A stretch of 64,000 nt of DNA from the NCBI RefSeq assembly GCF_012641475.1, contig NZ_JABAIL010000004.1, positions 372,001-436,000 on the forward strand, given 5' to 3'. This document shows positions 25,396-35,871 of this stretch, piece by piece. Positions within the stretch are counted from its first letter, which is position 1, and every line of letters begins with the position of its first letter. The stretch is from Flammeovirga agarivorans. GTDB taxonomy: Bacteria > Bacteroidota > Bacteroidia > Cytophagales > Flammeovirgaceae. A program made the position numbers and the translations under genes. The notes beneath the pieces were generated by a model. That model did not search any database. It saw nothing but the letters and a program-made list of their open reading frames with translations, and was not told where the DNA came from.

Positions 25396-25827
25396 ATGAC
25401 TACACATCAAGAACAGGATAATAATATCATTGATAATGTTAGAAATTACTTCGGACCTGAATTTCCAGAAGATATTTCATTAGACCACGCTTACATTCAT
25501 ATCGGTTATTTCTTTGGTTGGGTGATTTTAAATGATCTTTATTCTGAAGAATTTGAAGATGAGTTTGGTGCACAAATCATTTATTTTAAAAGAAAAGAGA
25601 TTACACCAACAATTTTAGCTGAAACTTTAGATGGCATTATAGAAAAAGAGCTTTTTGATATTAAGCTTCATCGATTCTTAACAGATTACTATAGTTCAGG
25701 AGATTACATCAAGGATTATAAAGAAAATCTGGCAAATGATAAAGATACAATTTTCCATGTTTCAGAAAACTGGGAAGACTTTGATAAAATGTCAAAAATC
25801 TTAGACGCCCGTTTCTCAAGGTATTAA
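25396..25827 (+). CDS. DUF7832-like small protein
   Basis: This 143-residue soluble protein resembles the DUF7832 family: an N-terminal FPEDISLDHAYIHIGYFFGW segment followed by LNDLYSEEFEDEF, then a helical C-terminal half. Family members have no firmly known function; some resemble immunity-type proteins. It has no signal peptide. No toxin gene is next to it: the TonB-dependent receptor is divergent and tamB lies 115 bp downstream. Confidence 0.65.
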   Translation: MTTHQEQDNNIIDNVRNYFGPEFPEDISLDHAYIHIGYFFGWVILNDLYSEEFEDEFGAQIIYFKRKEITPTILAETLDGIIEKELFDIKLHRFLTDYYSSGDYIKDYKENLANDKDTIFHVSENWEDFDKMSKILDARFSRY

Positions 25828-25942
25828 TTACAAATGCTGAAAAATTAAGTTCTTCTCTTCTCGTAATACCATAAAAAATAGTTAAATTTACTTCTTAGTA
25901 TAACCTAAACTGTCATACGAATATTTAACTCTAATTTCGAGA

Positions 25943-28900
25943 ATGAAAGGATCTGTCAAAAGACTTTTTTTAGGTATCCTTATTCTATTCGTCTTACTTA
26001 TCTGTTTTGTGTATGGAATTCTTAGAGTTCCTTATGTTCAGAATATTGTGGTTACCAAAGCCACAGAATTTTTATCTACAAAGACAAATAGCAAGGTATC
26101 TATTGATTATATCGCTTTAAATTTCCCAAAGTCATTAGTCATTGATGGAATTTTATTAAAACACCCCAATGGTAATGACTTTGTGAAATTAGACGAAATT
26201 TTACTAGATGTAGATTTAGAAACTGCATCTATGGATAGGGTCGTTATCGACGATTTTGAGGTCAATGGTCTTGAAACAAATATATACGTTTATAAAAACG
26301 GTAAATTTAATTTTGATTACATCCTAGATTCTTTTTCTAGCGATGATTCTACTGTAGTGGTTGAAGAGGATACAACTTCATCTGTTATTCCACCTATTAT
26401 TTTAAATCAAATAAGCTTAAAAAATATTCATTTATTGTACTCTGATAGTGTACAGATGATGACAGCTAAACTGAATCTTGGAGAACTAACAGCCTCTATC
26501 CCTAATATCAACCTTAATACTTCTGAATATAAAATTGGAGAAGTTGCTTTAAAAAAATCAGATATTTCCTACGAAGTTTTTGGGCAAACAACAAGCAATA
26601 TTGTTGAAGAAACTGATACAACAGAAATTGCTGAGGAAGTACCATTCGATTTAGTACTTAAATCTTTAAGTATTGAGAATACCAAATTAGTTTATCACGA
26701 TAAGCCACTCAAAGAATCTGCTCATCTTTCTATTGGTCACTTTCTAGTAGAAGATCACCATTTTAATTTGATTGATCAAAAGGTAGCAGTAGGCCTATTT
26801 AAACTTGACGAAACGTCTATTCGATATGATCTAGTTTCGGATACCACTATTAAGCATGAAGATATAACGAATATTACTCCTTTATTAAAACCAATTTCAT
26901 CTTTGGATTTAGGTTGGGATGTTAATATAGACGATGTTCAAGTAGATCAACTCTCATTGGAGTTTAATGATGATTTGTATGAAAGGCTAGAACAAGGAGT
27001 TGATCCGAATCATATTTTACTAAGTAAGCTTCAGCTAAAATCAAAAGATATAAAAGTACAAGACACTGGAATTACAATAGATCTTGAACACTTCGAAGGA
27101 AAAGAAAAAAGTGGAGTTTTTGTTAGAAGCTTTTCATCTTATGTATTTGTTGGCCCTCAGAAAATAGACTTAACAGAATTACTTCTAGAAATAAATAACA
27201 GTTTTTTATTGACGGATCTTCATTTACGATTTAGTAATTTATACTTAATAGGAGACTATATTGAGGATCTTCAGATCGATAATAATTTAAAGAGATCACA
27301 TATTTCATTTAAGGATGCATTGATTTTTGATCCTTCCCTAAAACAAGATTCAACAGTAGCTCCATATTTGGATTATAATATTGATGGTAAGTTAAAAGTA
27401 AAAGGGACTGTTGAAGATATGAGAGTATCCGATGCAAAGATTAACTCTGACTTAGGAATTGAAACAGATTTAGTATTACATCTTCAAGATTTATTAAGTG
27501 AAGATTCTCTGAGGTACGAAGTGAGTATTGATTCCTTAAATTTCTTTACAAAGACACTGTTGGATTTAAATGTAGATCAAGAAACTTTAAATGCCTTCAA
27601 TATACCCCAGCATATTTTAGGTCAGTTACATGTAAAAGGCGGCTTAAAGGATGTAAGTAGTGAGATGTCTTTAAGTTTAGAAAACTTTGGTGCTTTTGAT
27701 TTAGATTTTAGTCTTTTCAATGAAGATGAATATCAATTAAAAACAAATACCTATAATCTTAATGTAGGAAAAATATTAAAGGACACTACAATAGGAAAAG
27801 TAAGTACTTATCTTACTGCTGTTGGTAAAGGTTTTGATGTTGAAAAAGATTTAAAGACTTTAGCCACTTTCGACCTAAAAAAAGCTGAATACAATAATTA
27901 TGATTACGGTGGGTTGAAAGTAAATCTTGATGTAGATAGGATGGCTGTTAAATGGGATGCTAAAACAAACTCCAAAGGTGCAAAGTTTAACCTGAATGGA
28001 AATGTTGATATGAACTCCGATATTCCTTATGCATCTGTGATTGGTGATATAGAGCACATCGATTTTAATCAATTAAACTTCCTAGAAGATACTGCAACAA
28101 TAGGAATGAGTATTGACTCTGAAACAAAAGGTTTCGATATCACTAATTTAAATACCACTCTCGATATTAAAGATTTGTACTATTTCGATGGTACAAAGAA
28201 ATATAAATATGATTACGTAAAACTGCATGCAGAACTAGACAGTACACATATTGCAGGTGCACTTTCTGCTCCACATTTAGAGGGAGACATGCAAGCGGAT
28301 ATTCCATTAGATTCATTAGCGGTTGTCTTGGAAAGGTATTTCTCCCAGTATATTTCTTCAAGAGAAATGATTGGTCAATTACCGCCATCAAAAGGTAAAA
28401 TGTATGGATCATTAAAATTGACGGATAGTGAGTTGTTGACCAATGGAGCGATTGAAGATTTGGACTCATTACAAATCTCACAATTTGACTTCAACTTTGA
28501 TGCTGCCACTAATATTTTTGATTTTGATATTCTAGTACCAAGGGTGACGTATTCTGATATTGATGTGGATTCCACTTTTGTATCGATTCATGCAGACGGT
28601 AAAAAAATGGCTTATAAGCTTGGTTTCGAAAGACTGAGAATGTTAGGTTATGAAGACTATGCTGTCCATAATTGGGAATTTGGAGGCGAGGCGCATGATA
28701 ATGTGCTTACTTTTAAAACTGTTGGTCAGAATGAAGATTTTACTAAAAAATGGTTGTTAGCCAGTGCAAACTTAACATTAGATTCTACTACCTACAGGTT
28801 TAAATTGGATGATCCATTGATTGTCAATGATGAAAAGTGGAACGTTAATACTAATAACTATATCCTATCAGATGGTGGATTACCCTATATCCATGAATTG

Positions 28901-31240
28901 ACATTAGAACAAAAGGGACAGAAGTTTAATTTCTTCTCATCTCAATTTGACGAACAAGATACTGTCTACAAGTTTGAAGTCATAGATTATTCATTAGATG
29001 ATATCACTTATAATGTTACAACAGATACCTCATTAGTTAATGGATTAGTTAATGCAGATATAGAGATTGGAGATATATCACAAGGGGGAAAGTTATCAGC
29101 AGATTTCAAAATTGAAGACTTTGGTATTTTAAACCATATACTCGCTACATTAACTTCCAATGCAAAGAATACGGATGACATTAATGTCTATGAAAGTAAT
29201 GCCAGAATAGTTGGCCCAATCGGTAATATCCATTCAGAGTCTTCATTTAATGTTGCTGATACGATTGCACCATTGGATTTGTCCCTAACCATCGATAGTT
29301 TACTAATTCATCCTTTTGAAGCTTTAAGCAGTGAATATTTATCGGATCTTAACGGAGGATTTTCTGGAGGTCTTAAGGTAAAAGGTGGTGGTGTCGGACC
29401 TTTGGATATCAAAGGAGCTATTAAAATGCAAGAACCCACTTTTAAGGTCAAAATGTTTAATCTGAAATTGGCAGGTACCGACGGTCAAATGATTTTTGAT
29501 GATAAGGGGATGCATTTTGAGAATTTTGGTTTTAAAGATGAAAATGGAAGATATGCTTTACTAGCAGGTAATATTTATACAACAGATTACACTGACATGG
29601 ACTTTAACCTGAAGTTCAGTGCTGATGATATCACAGTAATTAATTCAACGTCAAAAGACAATCCAGAATATTTTGGAAAGTTGATTGTCGGAAATATTAC
29701 TAAAATAAACGGCCCAATCGATCACTTGATGATAGACTCTGAGATTCGTATAGCTAGGGGTACTGATTTGACTTATGTATATATGGACGGTGGTATTGCA
29801 GAGATCGATACTGGTGATGATATCATTGAATTTGTTCAGGAAGACGATACGATCACTATTGCTAAAAGCACACATAATTATGAGTTAAAAACTACCATAA
29901 ACATTGATGATAAATCATCCTTTAAAGTAGTGATTGACCCTAGAGCCGGTGATGCATTGACGTTAGTAGGAGGTGGAGTTTTACACCTAAGAATGGATGC
30001 TGGTGGTGATCTAGTAATGTCAGGTCAATATGAGGTGACAGAAGGTGATTATAGTATGACTTTCTATCAATTAATGAATAAAAAGCTTTCTTTGAAAAAG
30101 GGAAGTACTGTATTGTGGACTGGAGATCCGTATAATCCTCAAGCGAATATGACAGCGATCTATCAAACGAGTACTTCACCTTATCCTTTAGTGGCCAATC
30201 AGATTTCGCCAAGTGAGTCCAATAAATACAAGGCAAAAAGAAATTTTATTGTTTATATGAATATGAGGGGTGATGTGATCAAACCTGAACTTTCATTTGA
30301 ATTAGAATATCCTGAAGGAAGTCAGGGTGGTGACAAAATTGAATCTGCCATAGAATATTTAAATCAGGATGAGTCACAACTTAATAAACAAGTTTTCTCA
30401 CTTCTAATCTTAGGGACATTCCTAAATGATGCTGGAGGAGATGGAGCGAATACTCAAGATATGGTAACGGGTTCTGTAAGTTCGATTATCAGTCAGCAAT
30501 TGAATAATGTAACCAATAACCTTACGAATGGTTTTGTTGATGTCGATTTTGATGTTGACTCTTATTCCCAACAACAAACTTCCGGAGGTTCATCAAACAG
30601 AACAGATGTAGGTGTTACCTTAAAAAAATCACTATTCAAAGATCGATTAAGTGTATCTGTAGGTGGAAAAGTTGCCGTAAATGGTAATGAAGCGAATAAT
30701 AACAGCAGTACTTTCAACACAGACTTCTTATTAGAATACAACCTTTTAACAGATGGGACTTTAAAAAATAGATTATTTAGATCCATTGATGCTCAATATT
30801 TTACTCCTGATGTATTTAAAACTGGAGTTTCTATTGTTTTCACAAAGGATTATAATCATGGCCGAGAATTGTTCATCAGAAACCTAGATAAGAAAAAGGA
30901 TATCCGTAAAAGGATGGGTATGATCAAAAGGTCTAATACTGGTGGAGGAATGATGGAAGCAAGTTCAGATTCATCTTCAAATTCTGGTGGAATGCAACCT
31001 GCAAAATCTCAAGGTATGGCTCCTGCAAAAAGTGATTCCACACAACAAAAAGCGGACTCTACTAAAGTGGAAATAGATTCAACATCCATAAAAACAACTC
31101 CTAGTGATTCTTTAAAAATGGATGACTCAGAAAGCCGCATACCAGTTGAAGAGGGTGAAGAGATAGGGTATGTCAACTCCCAATTATTTTATCAAAAAGA
31201 AAAAGAACTAAAGAGACTTTTATCCGAAAATGAAGATTAA
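25943..31240 (+). CDS. tamB: Translocation and assembly module protein TamB
   Basis: TamB is an inner-membrane-anchored, periplasm-spanning protein that works with an Omp85 partner in outer-membrane protein and lipid transport. The 1765-residue product has an N-terminal signal anchor (about residues 8-26), a very long beta-rich middle typical of bridge-like AsmA/TamB proteins, and the DUF490/TamB C-terminal domain (about 1150-1600; e.g. LVGGGVLHLRMDAGGDLVMSGQYEVTEG in separate parts). A Ser/Asp/Lys-rich tail of about 120 residues follows. It overlaps the next gene, a TamL-type partner, by 11 bp, which supports a functional pair. Confidence 0.93.
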   Translation: MKGSVKRLFLGILILFVLLICFVYGILRVPYVQNIVVTKATEFLSTKTNSKVSIDYIALNFPKSLVIDGILLKHPNGNDFVKLDEILLDVDLETASMDRVVIDDFEVNGLETNIYVYKNGKFNFDYILDSFSSDDSTVVVEEDTTSSVIPPIILNQISLKNIHLLYSDSVQMMTAKLNLGELTASIPNINLNTSEYKIGEVALKKSDISYEVFGQTTSNIVEETDTTEIAEEVPFDLVLKSLSIENTKLVYHDKPLKESAHLSIGHFLVEDHHFNLIDQKVAVGLFKLDETSIRYDLVSDTTIKHEDITNITPLLKPISSLDLGWDVNIDDVQVDQLSLEFNDDLYERLEQGVDPNHILLSKLQLKSKDIKVQDTGITIDLEHFEGKEKSGVFVRSFSSYVFVGPQKIDLTELLLEINNSFLLTDLHLRFSNLYLIGDYIEDLQIDNNLKRSHISFKDALIFDPSLKQDSTVAPYLDYNIDGKLKVKGTVEDMRVSDAKINSDLGIETDLVLHLQDLLSEDSLRYEVSIDSLNFFTKTLLDLNVDQETLNAFNIPQHILGQLHVKGGLKDVSSEMSLSLENFGAFDLDFSLFNEDEYQLKTNTYNLNVGKILKDTTIGKVSTYLTAVGKGFDVEKDLKTLATFDLKKAEYNNYDYGGLKVNLDVDRMAVKWDAKTNSKGAKFNLNGNVDMNSDIPYASVIGDIEHIDFNQLNFLEDTATIGMSIDSETKGFDITNLNTTLDIKDLYYFDGTKKYKYDYVKLHAELDSTHIAGALSAPHLEGDMQADIPLDSLAVVLERYFSQYISSREMIGQLPPSKGKMYGSLKLTDSELLTNGAIEDLDSLQISQFDFNFDAATNIFDFDILVPRVTYSDIDVDSTFVSIHADGKKMAYKLGFERLRMLGYEDYAVHNWEFGGEAHDNVLTFKTVGQNEDFTKKWLLASANLTLDSTTYRFKLDDPLIVNDEKWNVNTNNYILSDGGLPYIHELTLEQKGQKFNFFSSQFDEQDTVYKFEVIDYSLDDITYNVTTDTSLVNGLVNADIEIGDISQGGKLSADFKIEDFGILNHILATLTSNAKNTDDINVYESNARIVGPIGNIHSESSFNVADTIAPLDLSLTIDSLLIHPFEALSSEYLSDLNGGFSGGLKVKGGGVGPLDIKGAIKMQEPTFKVKMFNLKLAGTDGQMIFDDKGMHFENFGFKDENGRYALLAGNIYTTDYTDMDFNLKFSADDITVINSTSKDNPEYFGKLIVGNITKINGPIDHLMIDSEIRIARGTDLTYVYMDGGIAEIDTGDDIIEFVQEDDTITIAKSTHNYELKTTINIDDKSSFKVVIDPRAGDALTLVGGGVLHLRMDAGGDLVMSGQYEVTEGDYSMTFYQLMNKKLSLKKGSTVLWTGDPYNPQANMTAIYQTSTSPYPLVANQISPSESNKYKAKRNFIVYMNMRGDVIKPELSFELEYPEGSQGGDKIESAIEYLNQDESQLNKQVFSLLILGTFLNDAGGDGANTQDMVTGSVSSIISQQLNNVTNNLTNGFVDVDFDVDSYSQQQTSGGSSNRTDVGVTLKKSLFKDRLSVSVGGKVAVNGNEANNNSSTFNTDFLLEYNLLTDGTLKNRLFRSIDAQYFTPDVFKTGVSIVFTKDYNHGRELFIRNLDKKKDIRKRMGMIKRSNTGGGMMEASSDSSSNSGGMQPAKSQGMAPAKSDSTQQKADSTKVEIDSTSIKTTPSDSLKMDDSESRIPVEEGEEIGYVNSQLFYQKEKELKRLLSENED

Positions 31241-33533
31241 ACAACTTCTATATATAAGCCTTACTTCTGTACTTTGTTTTAGCTGTAGTATAACGAAGTA
31301 CTTAGAAGAAAATCAGACTTTTTACAATGGTGCCAGAATCGAGTACGATAAAGAGGATACTGTAAAAGTGGATGATGATCTCAAATATACTCTAACAGAA
31401 AAACTTTCAGTCTCTCCAAATAAAAAAAATGGAGCATGGTTTTACTTCAGAGGAGAAAATGCCAAAAGACCAAAAGGTTTAAAGAAAAAAATGGCCAATA
31501 CCTTTGGTGAAAAGCCGGTATATTATGATAAAATTCTTTCAGAGAAAACAGCAGAATTGCTTGAGAGTACTTTAGATAATAATGGATATTTTGGTAATAG
31601 AGTATCTTTCGAAGAAGAATATCATAAGGATACGAAATCTACTACTGTAAAATATATCGTTCATGTTAAGGACAACCCTTATCGTTTGGATAGTATTGAA
31701 TGGGTATTGAAACAAGAGAATATTTTTAATGAAAAGATTAAAGCTCTTGAAAGTGAATCCGTTTTGGAAAAAGGGGATAGATATCAATTACAGAAATTTA
31801 GAGACGAAAGAATACGTATAAACAATGCATTAAAAGATAGTGGCTATTATTTCTTTAGTTCAAATTATTTGATGTTTGATCTCGATTCTGCAAATGAAGA
31901 CAGAACAGTAAATGTCAAGGCCTATTTTAAAGAAATGCCTGATAAGGTAAAAAGACTTTATTCTATTGATACAGTTTTGATCCAGCCTGACTTTGATTTA
32001 GATGGGTTAAATGTTTCAAAGAGAAATCATCAGAATGTGCTTATGGATACTGGGGTGATTTATAAAGGTGACCCTGTCAATCTAAAGCCAAAAATTCTGG
32101 ATGAAACACTACAGCTAAGAAGTGGTGATATCTATTCAAGACATAAACATCAAGCAACATTAAAGCAGTTCTCAGGTTTAGGAGTTTTCCGTTATGTAAA
32201 CATGGAGTTTGAACCTAAGCCGACTACTGATCCTGATTTTGGTAAGATGAATGTCAACGCTAAAATGTCACAAGTGACATTGCATTCATTATCTACAGAA
32301 CTTTCAATGTCAACTTGGTCGACGGGTTATACAGGTCCTGAATTAGATTTAACATGGAAGAATAGAAATACATTTGGTGGAGCTGAAAAATTCTCTGTCA
32401 CTTTTTTCACAGGTGTTCAAAAACAATTTGGTGGAAAATCCAATGGAGTTGATGTTATCTTCTGGTATGGTGTCGACACAAAATTATCGATCCCTAGAGT
32501 AATTGCTCCATTTAAAGTAAGACCTGGTGGAGATTTTTATATTCCATATACCAACTTTGGTTTAGGGTTCAAGCGTTATCATTTCTTCCCCTCATACTCT
32601 ATGAACTATTTTAATACATCATATGGTTTTGATTGGAGAACGAATGAATCTGTGCGTCATAATTTAAACCCTATATCTATTAGTTTCCAAGCGATCTCAT
32701 CGAATGATAGTACTGATCTTGGTGATGCTTTTCCGTCATTAGAAGAAACATTCAGAAATCAGTTTATTCTTGGGTCTAATTATAGTTTTGAATATGCTCC
32801 TCATTGGGATAAAACAAAAAAGAACTCAAGCTTTTATTATAAAGGAGATATAGATATTTCAGGTAACCTTTGGTATGCAGCGATGCAAGCTACAGGAGCT
32901 GAAAAAAATCCAGAAACAGGACAATATGAGATTTTTGGCAATCCTTTCTCACAATATGTTAGGCTAACCAACGATTTTAGATTTTATTTTAAAACCTCTA
33001 AAAAAGGTGAGATGGCTACCCGGTTTGTGGTGGGTTATTCCAAACCATGGGGAAACTCGACAGCACTGCCTTTTGTGAAACAGTACTTTGTAGGTGGACC
33101 TAACTCAATCAGAGCTTTTAAGTCAAGAACGTTAGGACCTGGTAGTTTTGAGCCATCAGACGATTTGGACGAAAGTGGATCATCATTTGGTCAACAAGGT
33201 GGTGATATTAAAATTGAAGGTAGTTTAGAGTACCGGTATGATTTACATCAATACCTAAAATTGGCAGCATTCTTTGATTATGGTAACGTATGGTTAGCTA
33301 CTGAAGATCCAACAAGACCAGGAGGTGAATTCAAATTAGGTAATGTTTTAAATGAACTTGCCTTAGGGGCTGGTGTCGGACTTAGAATTGATCTGCAGTT
33401 CTTCGTTTTAAGATTTGATTTTGCCATGCCATTAAGGGTTCCTTATGTACCAGATGATGGTGATCAGTGGGTGATAAAGAAGCCAAGTTGGAATCAACTC
33501 GTGTTTAATTTAGCAATAGGATATCCATTCTAA
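31230..33533 (+). CDS. tamL: TamL-type Omp85 lipoprotein (copy 1)
   Basis: TamL is the Bacteroidota version of TamA, an Omp85/BamA-superfamily barrel that is lipidated at its N-terminus. This 767-residue product has a lipoprotein signal ending in the LCFSCS lipobox (Cys about residue 19), POTRA-like repeats to about residue 350, and a 16-strand barrel with the lid motif VGGPNSIRAFKSRTLGPGSF and a C-terminal aromatic strand. It overlaps tamB by 11 bp, indicating coupled translation. A second, diverged copy lies at 45.4-48.0 kb. Confidence 0.93.
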   Translation: MKIKQLLYISLTSVLCFSCSITKYLEENQTFYNGARIEYDKEDTVKVDDDLKYTLTEKLSVSPNKKNGAWFYFRGENAKRPKGLKKKMANTFGEKPVYYDKILSEKTAELLESTLDNNGYFGNRVSFEEEYHKDTKSTTVKYIVHVKDNPYRLDSIEWVLKQENIFNEKIKALESESVLEKGDRYQLQKFRDERIRINNALKDSGYYFFSSNYLMFDLDSANEDRTVNVKAYFKEMPDKVKRLYSIDTVLIQPDFDLDGLNVSKRNHQNVLMDTGVIYKGDPVNLKPKILDETLQLRSGDIYSRHKHQATLKQFSGLGVFRYVNMEFEPKPTTDPDFGKMNVNAKMSQVTLHSLSTELSMSTWSTGYTGPELDLTWKNRNTFGGAEKFSVTFFTGVQKQFGGKSNGVDVIFWYGVDTKLSIPRVIAPFKVRPGGDFYIPYTNFGLGFKRYHFFPSYSMNYFNTSYGFDWRTNESVRHNLNPISISFQAISSNDSTDLGDAFPSLEETFRNQFILGSNYSFEYAPHWDKTKKNSSFYYKGDIDISGNLWYAAMQATGAEKNPETGQYEIFGNPFSQYVRLTNDFRFYFKTSKKGEMATRFVVGYSKPWGNSTALPFVKQYFVGGPNSIRAFKSRTLGPGSFEPSDDLDESGSSFGQQGGDIKIEGSLEYRYDLHQYLKLAAFFDYGNVWLATEDPTRPGGEFKLGNVLNELALGAGVGLRIDLQFFVLRFDFAMPLRVPYVPDDGDQWVIKKPSWNQLVFNLAIGYPF

Positions 33534-33535
33534 TA

Positions 33536-33571
33536 CAAAAAAGGAGCTTTAATGAAGGCTCCTTTTTCTAA
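33536..33571 (+). terminator. Intrinsic terminator after tamB-tamL
   Basis: The stem aaggagc / gctcctt with an imperfect inner part is followed by five T. Confidence 0.8.
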
Positions 33572-33772
33572 TTATAGCCTTATTTGTTATTTTAACAGGG
33601 TATTTTATTAAAAATTCAGACAGAATAAAGTAATTTTAAAAGAGTATACAGTAAATTGTATGGAGTGAGAATTCATTCTTTATAAAAGGTGTTTCATCAC
33701 TATTAATTTTTAATTATCCTCGTATTTTTTTTCGAGTAGAAATTACTATAAAGTAGTTCTTAAAACGTATAA

Positions 33773-35440
33773 ATGCTTTTTTCAACCAAAGTAAAAAATT
33801 TCCAAAGACTTCAGCAGATCATTAAAATTTTGTTGAAATACGGTTTTGAAGATGTTGTTTCAACTACATCATTGAATAGGTTTGTACCTATTGATGATTG
33901 GAAAAGAAATAACAAACCGGTACTTAAGTATAGTCGATCGGAAAGGATTAGAATGGTGATAGAAGAATTAGGACCTACTTTTATCAAATTTGCTCAAACA
34001 CTAAGTAACCGACCAGATATTCTTCCTCAAGATTTAATAGAGGAATTTCAAAAGCTGCAAGATAATGTTGCCCCATTTTCTGAAGATGAAGCAATGGCGA
34101 TTGTTGAAAAGGAAACAGGGATGAACTTAAATGATTTTGTCTCATTTTTTGATAACAAACCATTAGGAGCAGCAAGTATTGGTCAGGTTCATAGGGCTAG
34201 ATTAAAAAATGGGAAAGATGTCGTACTTAAAATCCAAAGGCCAGGGGCAAGAGAACAAATTCATACCGATCTTAGGCTTTTAAGGGAATTTGTTAGACAT
34301 ACGCATCAATTCTTTAATCGACATGGTATTCTCAACCCTGATGAAATTATTGAAACTTTTGAAGAAAGTATCAGAAATGAATTAGACTATACGATTGAAG
34401 CCAAGCACTTAGTTCAATTCAGAAGAGCAAATAAAGAAAATAAAAACCTTCATATTCCATATGCATATTTAGAGTTTACAACAAGAAAACTCTTAGTCAT
34501 GGAATATGTAAGTGGCTGTAAGGTTACAGATATAAGAACGATTACTTCATGGGGTCTAACCCCTAAAACCATCGCACAGAAAGGTGTAGATATATATTTA
34601 AATCAAATTTTTGAACAAGGCTTTTTTCACGCAGACCCTCATCCTGGTAATGTGTTAGTGAGGCCGGATGGAACTATTATTCTCATTGATTTTGGGATGA
34701 TAGGGAGGTTGTCAAAAGAGCAACGATTTGGTTTAGCAAACTTTTTAGCATCGATGTCAAGAGGAGATGCTAGAGGTATGGCACTTCACTTAAGAAGAAT
34801 AGCAAGAGATTCGAATATTGAAGACTCAAAAATGCTTGAACAAGACTTAGGTGAGATGGTGGATAGATATTATACCCATGGTAATGAAGATGCAACCATG
34901 GCTGAAATAACTACTGCCTTGCAAACGATAATCTACAAGCATCATTTAGCTGTGCCTGGAAGTATATTTTTAATATTAAGAGCACTAGCAATACTTGAAG
35001 GTATAGTAAATGTATTATGTCCAGATTTAGAAGTACTTCCAGAAATCGAACCTTATGCTGAAAGGCTAGCAAAAGAACAATTTTCATTTAAAAATTTAAG
35101 CTCAGACTTTTATTACTCGTTCTATCAGATTTCATCATTAATTTATAACCTCCCAATGGAAGTGAGGTATATTTTAAAGAAGACGAGAACAGGTAAATTA
35201 ACAATCAACTTTGAGCATAAAGGATTGGAGAGTTATATTCAACAGAAAAGTGAATCTGCATCCAATCTTAATATAGTCATCATCATTGCTGCATTTTTAG
35301 TGAGTTCCAGTATTGTAATGACGGCTCCAATACCTTATTCGCAAAGAAACTTTTTAGGTATGCCTTTATTAAGTACTTTAGGTTACACTATGTCATTGTT
35401 CATGATGATCTATCTATTTTTTAAACCAAAAAAGAAATAA
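33773..35440 (+). CDS. ubiB: ABC1/UbiB family atypical kinase
   Basis: This 555-residue protein belongs to the ABC1/ADCK/UbiB family of atypical kinases or ATPases linked to isoprenoid-quinone synthesis. Features are the N-terminal KxGQ-like region (FIKFAQTLSNRPDILP), the Ala-rich loop LGAASIGQVHRA, the Lys in VVLKIQRPG, the catalytic HADPHPGNVLV and the DFGMIGRL metal-binding motif. Two C-terminal membrane helices occupy about residues 490-550. It begins a run with a HIT gene 9 bp downstream and then ligA. In a menaquinone organism the substrate pathway is uncertain. Confidence 0.9.
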   Translation: MLFSTKVKNFQRLQQIIKILLKYGFEDVVSTTSLNRFVPIDDWKRNNKPVLKYSRSERIRMVIEELGPTFIKFAQTLSNRPDILPQDLIEEFQKLQDNVAPFSEDEAMAIVEKETGMNLNDFVSFFDNKPLGAASIGQVHRARLKNGKDVVLKIQRPGAREQIHTDLRLLREFVRHTHQFFNRHGILNPDEIIETFEESIRNELDYTIEAKHLVQFRRANKENKNLHIPYAYLEFTTRKLLVMEYVSGCKVTDIRTITSWGLTPKTIAQKGVDIYLNQIFEQGFFHADPHPGNVLVRPDGTIILIDFGMIGRLSKEQRFGLANFLASMSRGDARGMALHLRRIARDSNIEDSKMLEQDLGEMVDRYYTHGNEDATMAEITTALQTIIYKHHLAVPGSIFLILRALAILEGIVNVLCPDLEVLPEIEPYAERLAKEQFSFKNLSSDFYYSFYQISSLIYNLPMEVRYILKKTRTGKLTINFEHKGLESYIQQKSESASNLNIVIIIAAFLVSSSIVMTAPIPYSQRNFLGMPLLSTLGYTMSLFMMIYLFFKPKKK

Positions 35441-35449
35441 ATTATAAAA

Positions 35450-35842
35450 ATGGCTTCCATATTTTCAAAAATCATTGCAGGAGAAATACCATCACACAAA
35501 GTGTATGAAGATGATAATTATTATGCATTCTTAGATATATTCCCAGTACAAAAGGGACATACACTAGTAGTTCCAAAAAAGGAAGTAGATGATATGTTTG
35601 ATCTGGATGATGAAACTTTGGCGGGTCTATATGTTGTGGCTAAGAAAATATCTAAAGCCATCAAAAAAGTATTCCCTTGTAATCGTGTAGGACATGCAGT
35701 GATAGGATTAGAGGTTCCCCATGCACATATGCATCTCATTCCAATTAATGGTATGTCTGACATGAATTTTGAACATAAATTAAAATTAACACCGGAAGAG
35801 TTAGCTGGAATCGCTAACGATATCAAATCAAACATTGAATAG
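35450..35842 (+). CDS. HIT family nucleotide hydrolase
   Basis: This 130-residue histidine-triad protein most likely hydrolyses purine nucleoside phosphoramidates or adenylated compounds. The early FSKIIAGEIPSHKVYED segment and the triad PHAHMHLIP are diagnostic. The length fits Hint-type proteins. It starts 9 bp after ubiB and ends 29 bp before ligA. Loss of AMP from misadenylated intermediates would suit proximity to ligA, but that is only a suggestion. Confidence 0.94.
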   Translation: MASIFSKIIAGEIPSHKVYEDDNYYAFLDIFPVQKGHTLVVPKKEVDDMFDLDDETLAGLYVVAKKISKAIKKVFPCNRVGHAVIGLEVPHAHMHLIPINGMSDMNFEHKLKLTPEELAGIANDIKSNIE

Positions 35843-35871
35843 TACTAACTAAATTCACTTTATTAGGTTAT